Assembly: GCA_013397115.1 (NCBI GenBank)
Contig: VWZW01005525.1
Coordinates: forward strand, 623,521-687,520
Direction: 5' to 3'
Source of the DNA: Edolisoma coerulescens
Taxonomy: Eukaryota > Chordata > Aves > Passeriformes > Campephagidae
Length of the DNA stretch: 64,000 bases
Below are positions 1 through 10,160 of the stretch, piece after piece. Positions within the stretch are counted from its first letter, which is position 1, and each line of letters starts with the position of its first letter. The notes under the pieces are model-generated. The model saw only the letters and a list, made by a program, of their open reading frames with translations, was not told where the DNA came from and searched no databases. The translations under genes and the position numbers were made by a program.

Positions 1-1929
1 CAGAGCTCTCAGTAGCACTAACCCACATATTGGAGAGACCTTGGGGAGCTACTGGGAATAAAGCTCATACTGTCAAAGAGCTTAGGTACTAGGGTTTATT
101 TGTTTATCGTTTTGCAACTCCATGTCCAAATACTGCAAATGAGCGTTTAGCCCTTTGTCTTTGTGTAATCAGACTTGTCCCTCCTCTTTATGCCCTGCCT
201 GGTAATAGTGGGGTCTTTATGTGGAAAGACAAGCAGCTCTTTTCTCACAGGGCTCCACAGGCTGTAAGGCCATGCAGGCACATGCCACTTGCCATGAGCT
301 GCAGACACCAGGATTTGGAGTGCAGGACACAAGGTTTCTCCATGGGAGAGACAAAACACTTTGAGCACCCGTGGAACGGAGTCGTCCTGGAAGGCAGGGA
401 TGGAAGCAGAGAAAAGAACATACAGCTTGCAGAGCAGGCATGCTCATCACAGCTTTTCCACGCCAGTTGGAGGGTTTATGGAGAGCCCCCACTACCCCAT
501 CACCAGGGCTGCAGCTCTTACATACCTTCCCTTTCATTTGAGATGGGGTGTCTGCCATTATCTCCACCAGACTGTACACTACAGCCTTGCTCCCAGGGTT
601 GCCGTCAGTCAAAACACAGCACCGCAACGTTTAGCTGCTGGACCACCCTGGCCGCGCGACTTGGCTCTTCCGACCCCTCTTCCCTGGGACCCGGCTGCGG
701 CGCACGAAGGGCAAACACAGCAGTAGGACTTCCTTTTCTCTAATAGCTTCTTGGCTCTCATCCCCATTGTTTTCCTTACTCAGCCTGCTCCTCCTGGCGC
801 TAATAGATTTCCTGCTGATCAAGGCTACTACAACGTTTTGTAACTCCCCCTGCGCCGCTCTGATGCGTGGTACCGAACGTGGGGCTCCGTCAGGAGATGC
901 TCTCACGTGGCATCGGTGGCAGCCGTGGTGTGGGCGCAGGGGCTGTTCCCCCACTTTTGTCAGTGGGAGAGATGCTGGTGTCACAGCTGGTTCAACCAGC
1001 TTTATGGTCTCTTTGTGCTGTGGCAGCAGAGCTGAGAATCTGGCCCTGGCTCCCTCCCCGCCCCGCTGGGGACTGCATCAGTGTGCTGTTTATTGTTTCT
1101 GCCAGATCATTCCTGCAGATGTTAATGAATGCTAGACCCAGCTTTGCTCCCAGCAGAGTCCCTTCCACACCTCCCCCTGCCCAGCCTTCTGCACTGGAGT
1201 TTCTGTTTACAGTCCTGCAGGGAATTTCCCTTCTGCTGCACGGTCTTCGAGCCGCACAGTCCCAACTCCTGCTGCCAGCAGGCTCCCACACCTCCCTGAT
1301 TCCTGTAGCTGTCCAATGTCACCTCCAGGTGTCTGCGTCCCTCTCTGTCACCATTCCTTCTCCACCTCTGGCCTTCCCAAACTAGAGACATGCCAATTCC
1401 CCTAGGAGGGAGAAGAGAGTTTGGCCAGTGAAGAAAGTTGCTACAGGTTCTTCCCCTGCACAGATGGAGAAAGCACAGGGAGAAGAAGTCACCACATGGG
1501 AAGAGCAAAGCAATTTGTTCAGGAGGACTCAGAGATAAGAATGTCTGCACTGGTAAATGGTGCCAGGACCCACATCCTGACCCTGCAGCCCATGGGAATG
1601 CAGCAGCCTGAATCCACACCACTGCATTGTGTTAACATCCCAACAAGGTGGACACCTCAGTCTGCCGATAATTGGGAAACACTGGGAATTCTTGGGAGAG
1701 TGTTAACCAGTCCATCCCAAAATCCCACCAGGGACCTCTGCAGAACTTTATCAGCACAGATGACCATGTCCTAAAGCCTCTGGTACTGTGGTGGCCCAGC
1801 CACACAGAGCCTCACTATACTGGAGGCTGTTGGACACTGGGAAGCCAAAGAGCAAGCCTTCCTGCTGCAAAGGCCATTGGTGTCAGGAGGGGTTTCTGAG
1901 CTCTTTTTCATCAAAGCAACATAACCTAC
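1..1929 (-). other. HPSE2: HPSE2 intron, 3' of the exon at 1930-2101 (partial)
   Basis: This is intronic sequence downstream, in the sense of the minus-strand gene, of the exon ending at 1930. I looked for the next heparanase-2 segment, which begins Gly-Phe-Met-Lys-Val in human, and did not find it in any minus-strand frame, so that exon lies beyond position 1. The only notable content is a CpG-dense patch at about 601-950. The open frames here (up to 174 codons) match no protein I recognise and overlap one another on both strands, as chance frames do in GC-rich sequence. Confidence 0.85.
601..950. other. CpG-dense intronic patch
   Basis: I count about 11 CpG dinucleotides in 601-720 and about 10 in 841-950, with few between. 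Most of the window is strongly CpG-depleted. The patch is GC-rich and could be a small intragenic CpG island, an enhancer or an unmethylated relic. No exon, TATA box or known gene start accompanies it, so a promoter role is only a guess. Confidence 0.4.
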
Positions 1930-2101
1930 CCTTCCAGGAAAGCAATGACATTCTTTCTGGGCCTTCCAATGTTTGGCCCATAGAGGTGTGCTCTGGAATA
2001 AGTGCGGATAAGCTGCAGCAGGCTTCTCAGTTGAGTGTAGTCCTTTCCCAGCTGGCTGCCATTCACCGAGCGGCCGATCAGTGTCCGATAGTTATTGGGC
2101 T
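1930..2101 (-). CDS. HPSE2: Heparanase-2 internal exon (probably exon 5)
   Basis: This 172-bp coding exon is spliced after an acceptor at 2103-2102 (TTTATTTTCTCAG) and before a donor at 1929-1928 (GAAGG|gtaggt). Its first two bases complete the Glu codon begun in the previous exon, giving Glu-Pro-Asn-Asn-Tyr-Arg-Thr. The translation continues through VNGSQLGKDY and LYGPNIGRPRKNV, close to human heparanase-2 as I recall it. The Glu is the proton-donor position of the GH79 Asn-Glu-Pro motif. NGS is a potential N-glycosylation sequon. The basic GRPRKN stretch aligns with the second heparin-binding segment of heparanase-1. Heparanase-2 is secreted or extracellular, binds heparan sulfate tightly, lacks detectable heparan-sulfate cleavage, and modulates heparanase. 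Human mutations cause urofacial syndrome. The exon ends in phase 2 and the following exon is outside the window. Homology to heparanase-1 is weaker (Asn-Ser-Phe in place of Asn-Asn-Tyr), so HPSE2 is the better call. Confidence 0.95.
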
Positions 2102-2661
2102 CTGAGAAAATAAAAACAGACAAGCAAAACTTGTCAGCTCTTCTTCCTCCTCTGTGCTTCCAGAGAGACACACAGCTCACCCTGTCACACAGCTCAAGCT
2201 CTGCAGAGGACGTAGGCAGCTCCGAAGAGCAACAGAAGGAGCCTTCGAGGAATGGATGACAGCCACTGCCTGCTCTCCTGTGCCCCTTTTGCTGTGTGCT
2301 GGGTGAAAGACCTGTACCTCGGCATCTTGCTCCTGTCCCCGTAGGGTTGCCCACTTTCCCTGGCACTGTAGCCACCACACAAGTCCCTACAGTAGCTGGT
2401 TTGGCCCCCCAGGACCAGCTGAGCCCAGCAGCCAGGGCAGAAACATTTCATGTGCTTAATACCAACTGAGAGAAATGTCCAGCTAAGAGACTAACTCACA
2501 CCAAGTCTTAGAGATGGTGCTGCCATACAGCAGGGGCCTTTAAATCCCTCTGAAAACATACTGGCAAAGCATCCTGGGAGCTGCAAGTGTCCTTTTCCAA
2601 AACTGAGGTCTTTCTGCTACAGCAAGCTCCATCCCCGTGGCTCTCCTGTTCCCACACTCAC
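2102..2661 (-). other. HPSE2: HPSE2 intron, 560 bp, between two coding exons
   Basis: This short phase-1 intron starts with gtgagt (2661 downward) and ends with tttctcag (2103-2102). It splits the codon of the catalytic-position Glu after its first base. I see no repeat, RNA gene or second coding frame in it. Confidence 0.93.
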
Positions 2662-2835
2662 CGTTGCCCAGCTCCCAGGAGATGTTGTACTTCTTGCTGG
2701 CGCTGTACTTCAGCAGGCTGAGGGCATTGGAGCTGTTCCAGGAGTTGTTGGGATTTCGGCGCAAAGCATTCAGTGCAAAGATCAGGTGAAGGCCAGAGCA
2801 GTCAGCAAAGTTATAGAGTTTGTCTAGAGACCTGG
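2662..2835 (-). CDS. HPSE2: Heparanase-2 internal exon (probably exon 4)
   Basis: This 174-bp exon (58 codons, phase 1 at both ends) lies between an acceptor at 2837-2836 (TTTCTTCCCAG) and a donor at 2661-2660 (AACG|gtgagt). It reads RSLDKLYNFADCSGLHLIF, then ALNALRRNPNNSW, and ends KKYNISWELGN. This is nearly identical to human heparanase-2 as I recall it, from about residue 204 to 261. In the GH79 barrel it leads into the Asn-Glu-Pro active-site loop. Three potential N-glycosylation sequons are visible: NNS, NSS and NIS. Its first codon (Ala) is completed from the last G of the exon at 60974, which confirms the join across the 58-kb intron. The published human isoforms of 592 and 534 residues differ by 58 residues, exactly this exon's length, so it is a likely cassette exon. 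Confidence 0.96.
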
Positions 2836-5530
2836 CTGGGAAGAAACAAAAAACAGTTTGTAATTCAAAGGAAAGCTAGTTCCAGGGGGGTTCAAATGAT
2901 CCTGCTGTCCATCATACCTTTCCTGCTATGTAGGATGAGCCAGGGTCAAATGCCATCCCCACGACATCTGTTACCACAGAAAGGCACCTGACCTTTGAAA
3001 CCCAGATAGGATTCCAGGTGTGGGTTCATCTTCTTCCAGCATGAAACTTGGATGCCCTCCACCTCTGTGTCAGAGCTGGGGCCATGTTACCAGAGACAAG
3101 TGACCTTATAACATCGCTTTTCATCTGCTCTTGGCAAGAAAAGCTCGTCCTTTCCTGTGCTTATTCTGCCTTGCATCTCTTTCACAGCAGATCCCTGCAG
3201 CGCCTGGGGAGCAGACAAGGAAGTCACCACCCTAGAGCTGCCGCCTCTCCTATACCCCACAACAGCCTGGTCTCTGCTCTGCAGCCCCAGTGCAGTAACC
3301 CAGCCCCAGCAATGATCAAGTAGAGCCTCCATGCATCATGCACCTGGCTGGCATCTGTCCTGCACACGAAGAGTGGAGCTCTGTGTCACCCCCTGAGCCT
3401 GGGGAGAGAGGGGCTCCCTGCCTAGTGACAGCCTGGACAAACCCTGCTGCCCAGCAGGCCCTCCCAAGGTGCTGGGGGCTTTGTGGAATCCTTGTCCTAT
3501 CTGCTGGCCTCAAAACTCCCTGGATGGCATCTCCCTGTACTGTGGCCTCCATGAGCAGTGGAGGCACCAGCCAGCAGCAACAGGAGAGACAAAAGAAAGA
3601 GCTGACCCACTACTTAGGGAGGTGTGACATTAGCACAGGGCAGAGAGACAAAACACTTAATGCCTTTTTTTTCTGAAAACTTCCCTAAAAACTCAACAGC
3701 AATCAAATTGCTGATGAAGCTAATGCCAATGTTAGCAGGATATAAACTCACGTGACAGCGAGAGGAGATTTGGTTAAAGAGCAATTAGATAACTGTGGTG
3801 TTTTCAATCATCCCTGCCTGTTGAACTGCATCCCAGGACACTCAGCAAGCTTCCTGAAGCAGCCTTGGAGATGCAACCATTTAACTGTGAAGAGCCACCA
3901 GGGATAGGGAGGTTCCAGGGGGCCAGGGAGGGCAGACCATAGACTCCACTTTCAGAAGAGGGGAAGGAGGTGCTTGGGAATTACAGAGTAGGCAGACTGG
4001 CTTCAGGTCCCAGAAAAACACTTGGACAAATAACCAAGTTGCTTGTCAGCACTTACAAAATATAAGGAGATGATCAACAGCCACAGGAAAGTGCCAAGAA
4101 CAAATCACACTGAAGCAATCTACTGACAGGAGAGCAGGGCTTGCGGGCAGCAAAGCAGCCATTTAGGTCTTTTACCTTGATGGGGTCTGAGGCTTTGTAT
4201 ACAAAAGATTGCACACGATGTTCTCTCCAGAAACTGAGGTAACCCTGATCCAGAATGAACTGCAGTGAGAAATATGCCCACCTAGGTCAGCTTTCAGTAA
4301 TTTCTTGTTACAGTGAAGGGTCCAGGCAGCCTGCTCTGGGGCTATTTGCACATTACCCAAAAAAGGGGGGCATAAAGGAGCAGAGGATGCCTCAGACTTG
4401 CCATGGCACCAGGGTGATAGCATGCACCACCTTTGCCAAGGAAAATGGAGGGGATGGAGGGAAGGCCACCGCACACTCAGGGAACTGCTCTAAGCCCAGG
4501 AGTGATGCTCCAAGATTTCCTGCAGCCATGCTGCCCACCTGAGGTGCAAGTGAAACAGTGACAAGTGGCAGCTGCTCACTCCAGGTGGGATAAGCTGTTC
4601 ACAGTGTATGTATGTCTGTGTTTATTCTGTAGCCTTTCCTGGCCACTGAAAGTCGCAGTGAGTACAGAGCCAGCTCTGAGGTCTGAGAAGAATAAACTTA
4701 TTTTTAAAGCAAAATTTTAAGGAGAGTCCAGGAAATAAGCTAACTGAATAACTAACATTTAATGCAACAAAGAAAAGTTATGGAAAGAAGAAGAATGCAA
4801 AAATGTGGAAGAGAAATTCTTAATCCTTTTCACAACCTTTTTTGAAATGCTACTGGTTGTTTGAGTGAAAAGTAGCTGAATTAGATTAATCTAATGTATT
4901 CATCCCACTGCTTCAGGAACATTAGCTGTTTTTCTGGATGTTTAGTGAATTAAAGGCAGATACAGTTACTTATTACTAATTTACTTCAGACTCCCAGGCA
5001 AAAAGCTGCACTTGAAATGAGACTCCCATAAAGAGAAGATAGACACCCAAATGACAAATCAGGATAGCAAAAAAGGTGTTACCTGCATTTCCCCTGCTAG
5101 AAATGAAACCTTTTCACTGGCACAAAAGAATTGTACTACAAAAGGGGATTTGGTTCATGTTCAGGAGCCACTGCAGAAGACTGGGAATTGATTTTCCATG
5201 CATCCATGAGAGGAAACAAGACGTCTGTTTATCCCAATGCAGGGCCTGCCACTGTGAAATTATATTTTCCCCATGACACTTATTTTGTTTCCGTGCGCCT
5301 GGACGCAGAGATGCCACGTGTATTTCATGTTCTGCCATGACTTTCCAAGCTGGAAACCTCAGCAATCAGGGGAGTGAGCTAGGAGAAACACACAGATGTC
5401 TGGGGTTCCGTCCTGCACGTTTCCAGTGGTCTCCCAGGACAGACCGACCTACGGCCTGCAGTGAAGCTACAAAGAGCAGAAAAGTACTAATAAACTTATC
5501 TCTGCATCAAACCAGATTGTTAAAACAGCC
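2836..5530. other. Intronic stretch without recognised features
   Basis: This is mixed-composition intron DNA. The segment around 4680-5000 is AT-rich. I recognise no repeat family, RNA gene or real coding frame. Confidence 0.6.
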
Positions 5531-5548
5531 ACTCTTGATATCAAGAGT
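5531..5548. repeat. 18-bp perfect palindrome
   Basis: ACTCTTGAT is followed directly by its exact reverse complement ATCAAGAGT. The site has no loop and lies about 210 bp before a CR1 copy. It may be chance, since one such site is not remarkable in 64 kb. Confidence 0.6.
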
Positions 5549-5759
5549 CTCAGGTATCAAACCCACTTTCCTCCTTCATTCTTGGCAACTCTCTTGGGAT
5601 ACTGCAAACTTGGAAGCACCAGTCCAGTGACCCTGGCAGAGTCTTGATGATCCTAGTTTGCACAAGCTACCCAACCATTAGTGTTTGAAGGGCACGTCTC
5701 TCACTTCTGAGATGATCGCCCTAAAAACTGGACATCTTCACTGCAGAGAGCTGCAGTTC

Positions 5760-6411
5760 GATGACAACGATACCGTCATGCAGTGTATGACAGCAGCGTG
5801 CTCAAGTGGCCAAGGAGGCCAATGGCTTGTATAAGCAACAGTGTGGCCAGCAGCACCAGGGTAGTGATCACCCCCCTGCACTCGGCACTGGTGAGGCTGC
5901 ACCTCGAGTGCTGTGTTCAGTTTCGGGCTCCACACCATAAGAAAGATGTTGAGGTGCTGGAGCGTGTCCAGAGAGGGACAAAAAAGCTGTTGAAGGGTCT
6001 GGAGCACAAGTCTTGTGAGGAGCAGATGAAGGAGCTGGGGGTATCCAGCCTGGAGAAAAGGAGGCTCAGAGAAGACCTTATCACTCTCTACAACTACCTG
6101 AGAGGAGGTTGTAGTGAGGTGGGGGTTGGCTTCTTCTCCCAAGCAACAGTGGAAAGGACAAGAGGAAAAAGCCTTAAGTTGTGCCAGGGGATGTTTCGAT
6201 CAGATATAAGGAAAAGTTTCTTCACTGAAAGCATTATCAAGCATTGGAACAGGCTGTCCAGGGAAGTGGTAGAGTCACTATCACTGGAGATATTTAAAAG
6301 ATGTGTAGGTATGGCACTTAGGGACATAGTTTAGTGATGGAGTTGGCAGTGTTAGGATAATGGTTGGACTGAATGATCTTAGAGGTCTTTTTCAACCCAA
6401 ATGATTCTATG
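5760..6411 (+). mobile_element. CR1 LINE, 5'-truncated copy with 3' end
   Basis: The segment follows the avian CR1 consensus. It has the end of the reverse-transcriptase ORF, then the short 3' UTR (GGTTGGACTGAATGATCTTA, a TTTTTCAACCC block) and the terminal ATGATTCTATGG. CR1 elements are chicken-repeat-1 non-LTR retrotransposons that lack a poly(A) tail and are usually 5'-truncated, as here. It is the best preserved mobile element in the window. The 5' boundary is approximate, since similarity fades above about 5755. The insertion is antisense to HPSE2. Confidence 0.93.
5783..6334 (+). pseudogene. CR1 ORF2 C-terminal remnant (reverse transcriptase)
   Basis: One frame stays open for 183 codons and encodes the C-terminal tail of a CR1 ORF2 protein. 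Recognisable segments are VLERVQRGTKKLLKGLEHKS, LEKRRLREDLITLYNYL, GGCSEVGVGFFSQ, FRSDIRKSFFTESIIKHWNR and SLEIFKRCVGMALRDIV. This part lies after the catalytic reverse-transcriptase core. The Tyr-X-Asp-Asp region, the endonuclease and ORF1 are all absent, so it cannot act alone. The ATG at its start is not the element's own start codon. The open frame suggests a fairly young insertion with few indels. Confidence 0.9.
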
Positions 6412-9400
6412 GATGGCTAAAGCACAAAAAGAAGCCCATTTAAAAGACTTTGAGTGATGTCCAGTCCTCCATATGTACAAATAAGGCCATAAGAAAATGC
6501 TATAAATATTTTACTGCCATGACTAGGGATGGCAACATTACTTTTGAGTAATGAGAACATGAAGAATCGCAGTATTATTAACAGCTGGCTAAAACTCACT
6601 TTGAATTCTGGATAATTGCACTGTTTTTTCTTCATCAAACAAAGAAAATCATACAGGAATTTAACCTTTCCCCAGCTAACAGATCATTAGGCAAGGCTTT
6701 CACAAAGCACTTCAATAGAAAAAGCCATTGTCGTACCAGAATGAATCTTAATAGAGCAGAACTAGATTTATAAGATGTTCTCCTTGCTCCTTCTCCCCCC
6801 TGCCCAGCGCAGAGATGCACATGCTCAGCACTCATGTGCCACTTGAGCTCAGCAAGAAGGAATAATGAAGAAAAAAAAAAAGGAAAAAAAGTGCAAGGAT
6901 GCTGAGAGTCAGCTTCTTCCATTTATAATGCTCGTGTAGTTGGAGTGAGGCTACCCAAGGCAGCAAAGGCCCATGCTCTGTCCCCTGACACCCAGCAGCA
7001 GTGTTGGTGGGGGGGGTGTCTCACTGGGGTGGGTGCCTTGGTGGGTTTGGGACAGACAAACAGCAGTCAGTAGTCAGAGACAGAGGCCACGTAGCCCTGG
7101 CACAAAAATTAGATCAGAAGATATTTGGGGTTTCTCAGCCTTTTACATCCTTGGTTGCAGAGACTTGAACTCATTTAGGGAATGAATACAGCCCGATGAT
7201 GCATGGCTGGGTGGCCACCAGTGAAGATCTGCTCCCAGTCCTGCCCTCAGCTGAAGCTCTGTGCAGAAATTAAAGCTTTTAGCTGCTTGTATTGATCTCA
7301 TACGCTGCACAGAGAGACACAAACAATTTCAAAATGCAGAAGGTGTCTGTGAAACCACAAATGATGGTGGGGTTCAAGGGACAAGTACATCCTTTGGGAT
7401 CCTTTCCCATTATTCTTCTTTTTATACAAGGCTAAATTTTAATGTTCTCTGAAAGATGGATGGTACTTAACTCTGTAGCATGCCAACACAAAATCTGAGG
7501 CCCGTTAAAATATCTCTGGCAGTTTAAAATAATTGGGAAGACTTTCCAGTTGTAGTTACTGAATTAAACATTATACTAGAGACTTTATAAAGAGCACAGT
7601 ATTGACCGCTGTTTGGTAAGAGGGACAGTTCAAGAATCTCTGGGTTTGAAAGTCTTCCACGTTTTTTATTCTGCTTCAGGAATTTTGCTTTGGCAGAGTT
7701 TAGCACGAAGACTGGAAATTCATGCGTACACTGAGATGGAGGCTGGGATCAGTCAGTGGGCTGAGGGGTGGTGGGGCATGGCACGGTGTGCCAGGGGCTT
7801 TCGTAACTCTGGGAAGGCAACCAGAAGGATGGGAAAGAAGAGCCTGTTCCCTCTCTATCCCCACCATCCACCACATCTATCTCTTGCACGTACAGAGTAT
7901 GCAAGCACCAAGGAGGGTGAGACAAGAGCTGAGCATGGCGTGGGCAGCACACAGCACAATTCCCAAATCCACAGGTTAGCTGAGAGACCAGTCCGATGAA
8001 CAACAGATGAACCCGTCTGTGGATAAAGCAAAGAAATGTAGCTCTAGAAATAACAATTTTAACTAATCACAGACATCGCTCAACTCTGCATTCTCCATAA
8101 ATTCTGAGCAAGCCTGGAGCGTCCCTGCACACAGCTCCTGGTGCCAGCACTGAAGCCAGCAGCATCCCCTGCCCCTTGAGCACCCCAGAGGAGATAGCAG
8201 AGCGATAGGATTGGGAAAGACCTGGCAAAGAGCAAGGAGAAGCCCAAAGAGAACTTTACAGGGAGGGGGCAGAAAGGGCAGTACAGGCTGTTCAGACTAG
8301 AGATGAGTAAGATGGCTGGTCAGAGCAATGAATGGGAGAAGAAAGATGTTCCCACTTACAGAAGAACAAGTGGGTACACGGAAAATTTATTTACAAACAA
8401 ATTGGCACCACGGTCAGCTGAATCCCATTTGCTCTGTCTCTCTCATGTTGAAAATCCTCATAAAACCACTTGTATGTGGCAAGGACTTGATGTTCTCTTA
8501 GCAAATAAATACGAATCAGAAGATATGCAACAGACAATTAGAGTAATTCCAGACCCATAGGTCAGGTCTGCAACACTGGCTTGAAATTTTCCAATGGATT
8601 GCATCCCCAGGCACGACGGTTTCAGACAAGGCAACCAGAAACTCCCCATTCACAATGTGCAGTTAGAGCACCAAAAATCAGCCTTTCCCATCACTGCAAG
8701 TTCAGAGGCAAAGCAACATCCTACAATGTCCGTATGCACTGTAACATCCAGCTTGACCCACTGGATCAAGGGAAGATTTTCCTATTGTAGCTGCATGCTA
8801 AGCCATTCCTCCAAAGCTGCTGCTTAATGAGAATTTTAGAGATTTCAAGGCTACCAAGAAACCCACACAGTTGCTGGAAATTGCATTCTAATGACGACCA
8901 TCCCAGCTGGGAAGCTGTTTGGTTTTAATTCAGTCTTCTGAAGCATTTTGCCATGCAGTAAAACCACACTGTATAAAGATGCTGAAGAATTCCTGGGCAA
9001 AATTGCTGGCTGGAGGGAAAAATTTGCTTGCCTCAGATACACATTTCACCTGAAATGATCTCCCTACTTGGTGAGACTCTTAATGCCCTCCAAAGAGGAC
9101 TGAGGTTTTCAGAACTGTCCCTTGCTCTCCTTCACCTGCCAGGCTCTCCTGTTGTTCCAAGGCAAGGTGCAACATTGGAGGTCTGTTCTGAGTGACAAGA
9201 AGTGCTTTGGCAGAGCCTAATGGTGCTATAGAAAAGGGATCTAGTTTAATCCCATCTGAAGAATACCTGAAAGTTGGAGGAACTGGCTTTAATACTGCCA
9301 GCCAGCAAAGAAATGCTGCGCACTGTGTGTTAATGAGAACCTGGATTTTATATCCAGCTGGAGGACAGATGGGGGATCTGGGGCTATTCCCTCTGGAGTT

Positions 9401-9589
9401 CCAAGGGGGCCTTTTTCCAAGGGAATTGTCATCATCCCTGGTCTTTAAGCAGCCGAACATTGACCCTCAATATTCATTCAAGTCTTTAACTAGATTTTTC
9501 ATTTCACTGCCAGCGCCGAGGTGATTATGCTGACCACGTGAGCAAGGTTTAGCCTTAACACCGCTGTACAGAAATAGCAGTCTGGGGGC
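6412..9589. other. Intronic stretch without recognised features
   Basis: I see only low-complexity spots, such as an A-rich run near 6868-6890. The open frames are short and unrecognised. The tandem repeat at 9590-10160 may extend weakly upstream to about 9340. Confidence 0.55.
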
Positions 9590-10160
9590 TTGGTGTCAAT
9601 CTCTCGCCAATAAGGAGCTTGGCCAGCAGCCATGGATTGTGGGCTGAGTTCCCAGCTGGCATATAACTTGGAAGACAACCACGAGGTCTGGGTTCAATAT
9701 CCAATTGCTAAGGAGTCTGGCTGACAGCCTCATTTTGTGGAATGAATCCCAAATTAATATAATTCTTTTGATACCAGACAAGGGGCATGGCCTGTTTCCA
9801 AATGCTCTAAGGGCTCAGATAAAAGCCATAGGCATTGGGTTCAGTGTGTAAATGGTATCGAGGTCGGATAACAGTCAGGATTGGGCTTAATCCTCAGATG
9901 GTGAGAAAAAGGAATGAGCCCTGAGCTCTGCCTTCATGCAAAAAAAGAGAGCTCAAATGAGCAGGATAGCTCTGTTTTCAATCCTCGCGTGGTAAAGAGC
10001 TCACAGGACAGTAATGGTTTCTAGGAACAAGTGTAAATTGACATGGAGCTTCAGAAGAGACGTGGGATCTGGGTTCAATCTCCAAGTGCTGTAAAGCTCA
10101 GATAATGGCCAGAGGGGCAATTTCCAAACCCTCTGTTCCAGTCTGGTGTCTGGGAAGAAA
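9590..10160. repeat. Highly decayed tandem repeat, period about 47 bp
   Basis: A loosely conserved unit recurs with starts near 9596, 9649, 9692, 9742, 9794, 9839, 9886, 9930, 9974, 10026, 10073 and 10116. Intervals are 43-53 bp. The best preserved parts are GGGTTCAATCTCCAAGTGCT (10071), TTCAATATCCAATTGCTAAG (9692) and a following AGCTCAGATAANNGCCAG core, seen as GGCTCAGATAAAAGCCA near 9810 and AGCTCAGATAATGGCCAG near 10095. The array reads as an old minisatellite. The GGGTTCAATCTCC part resembles a pol III B box, but no A box or tRNA fold is evident. Confidence 0.55.

Noticed and set aside
9680..10090. B-box-like GGGTTCAATCTCC sequences suggesting tRNA genes
   Set aside because: There is no A box at the right distance and no cloverleaf. 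The phrase recurs as part of the roughly 47-bp tandem unit.
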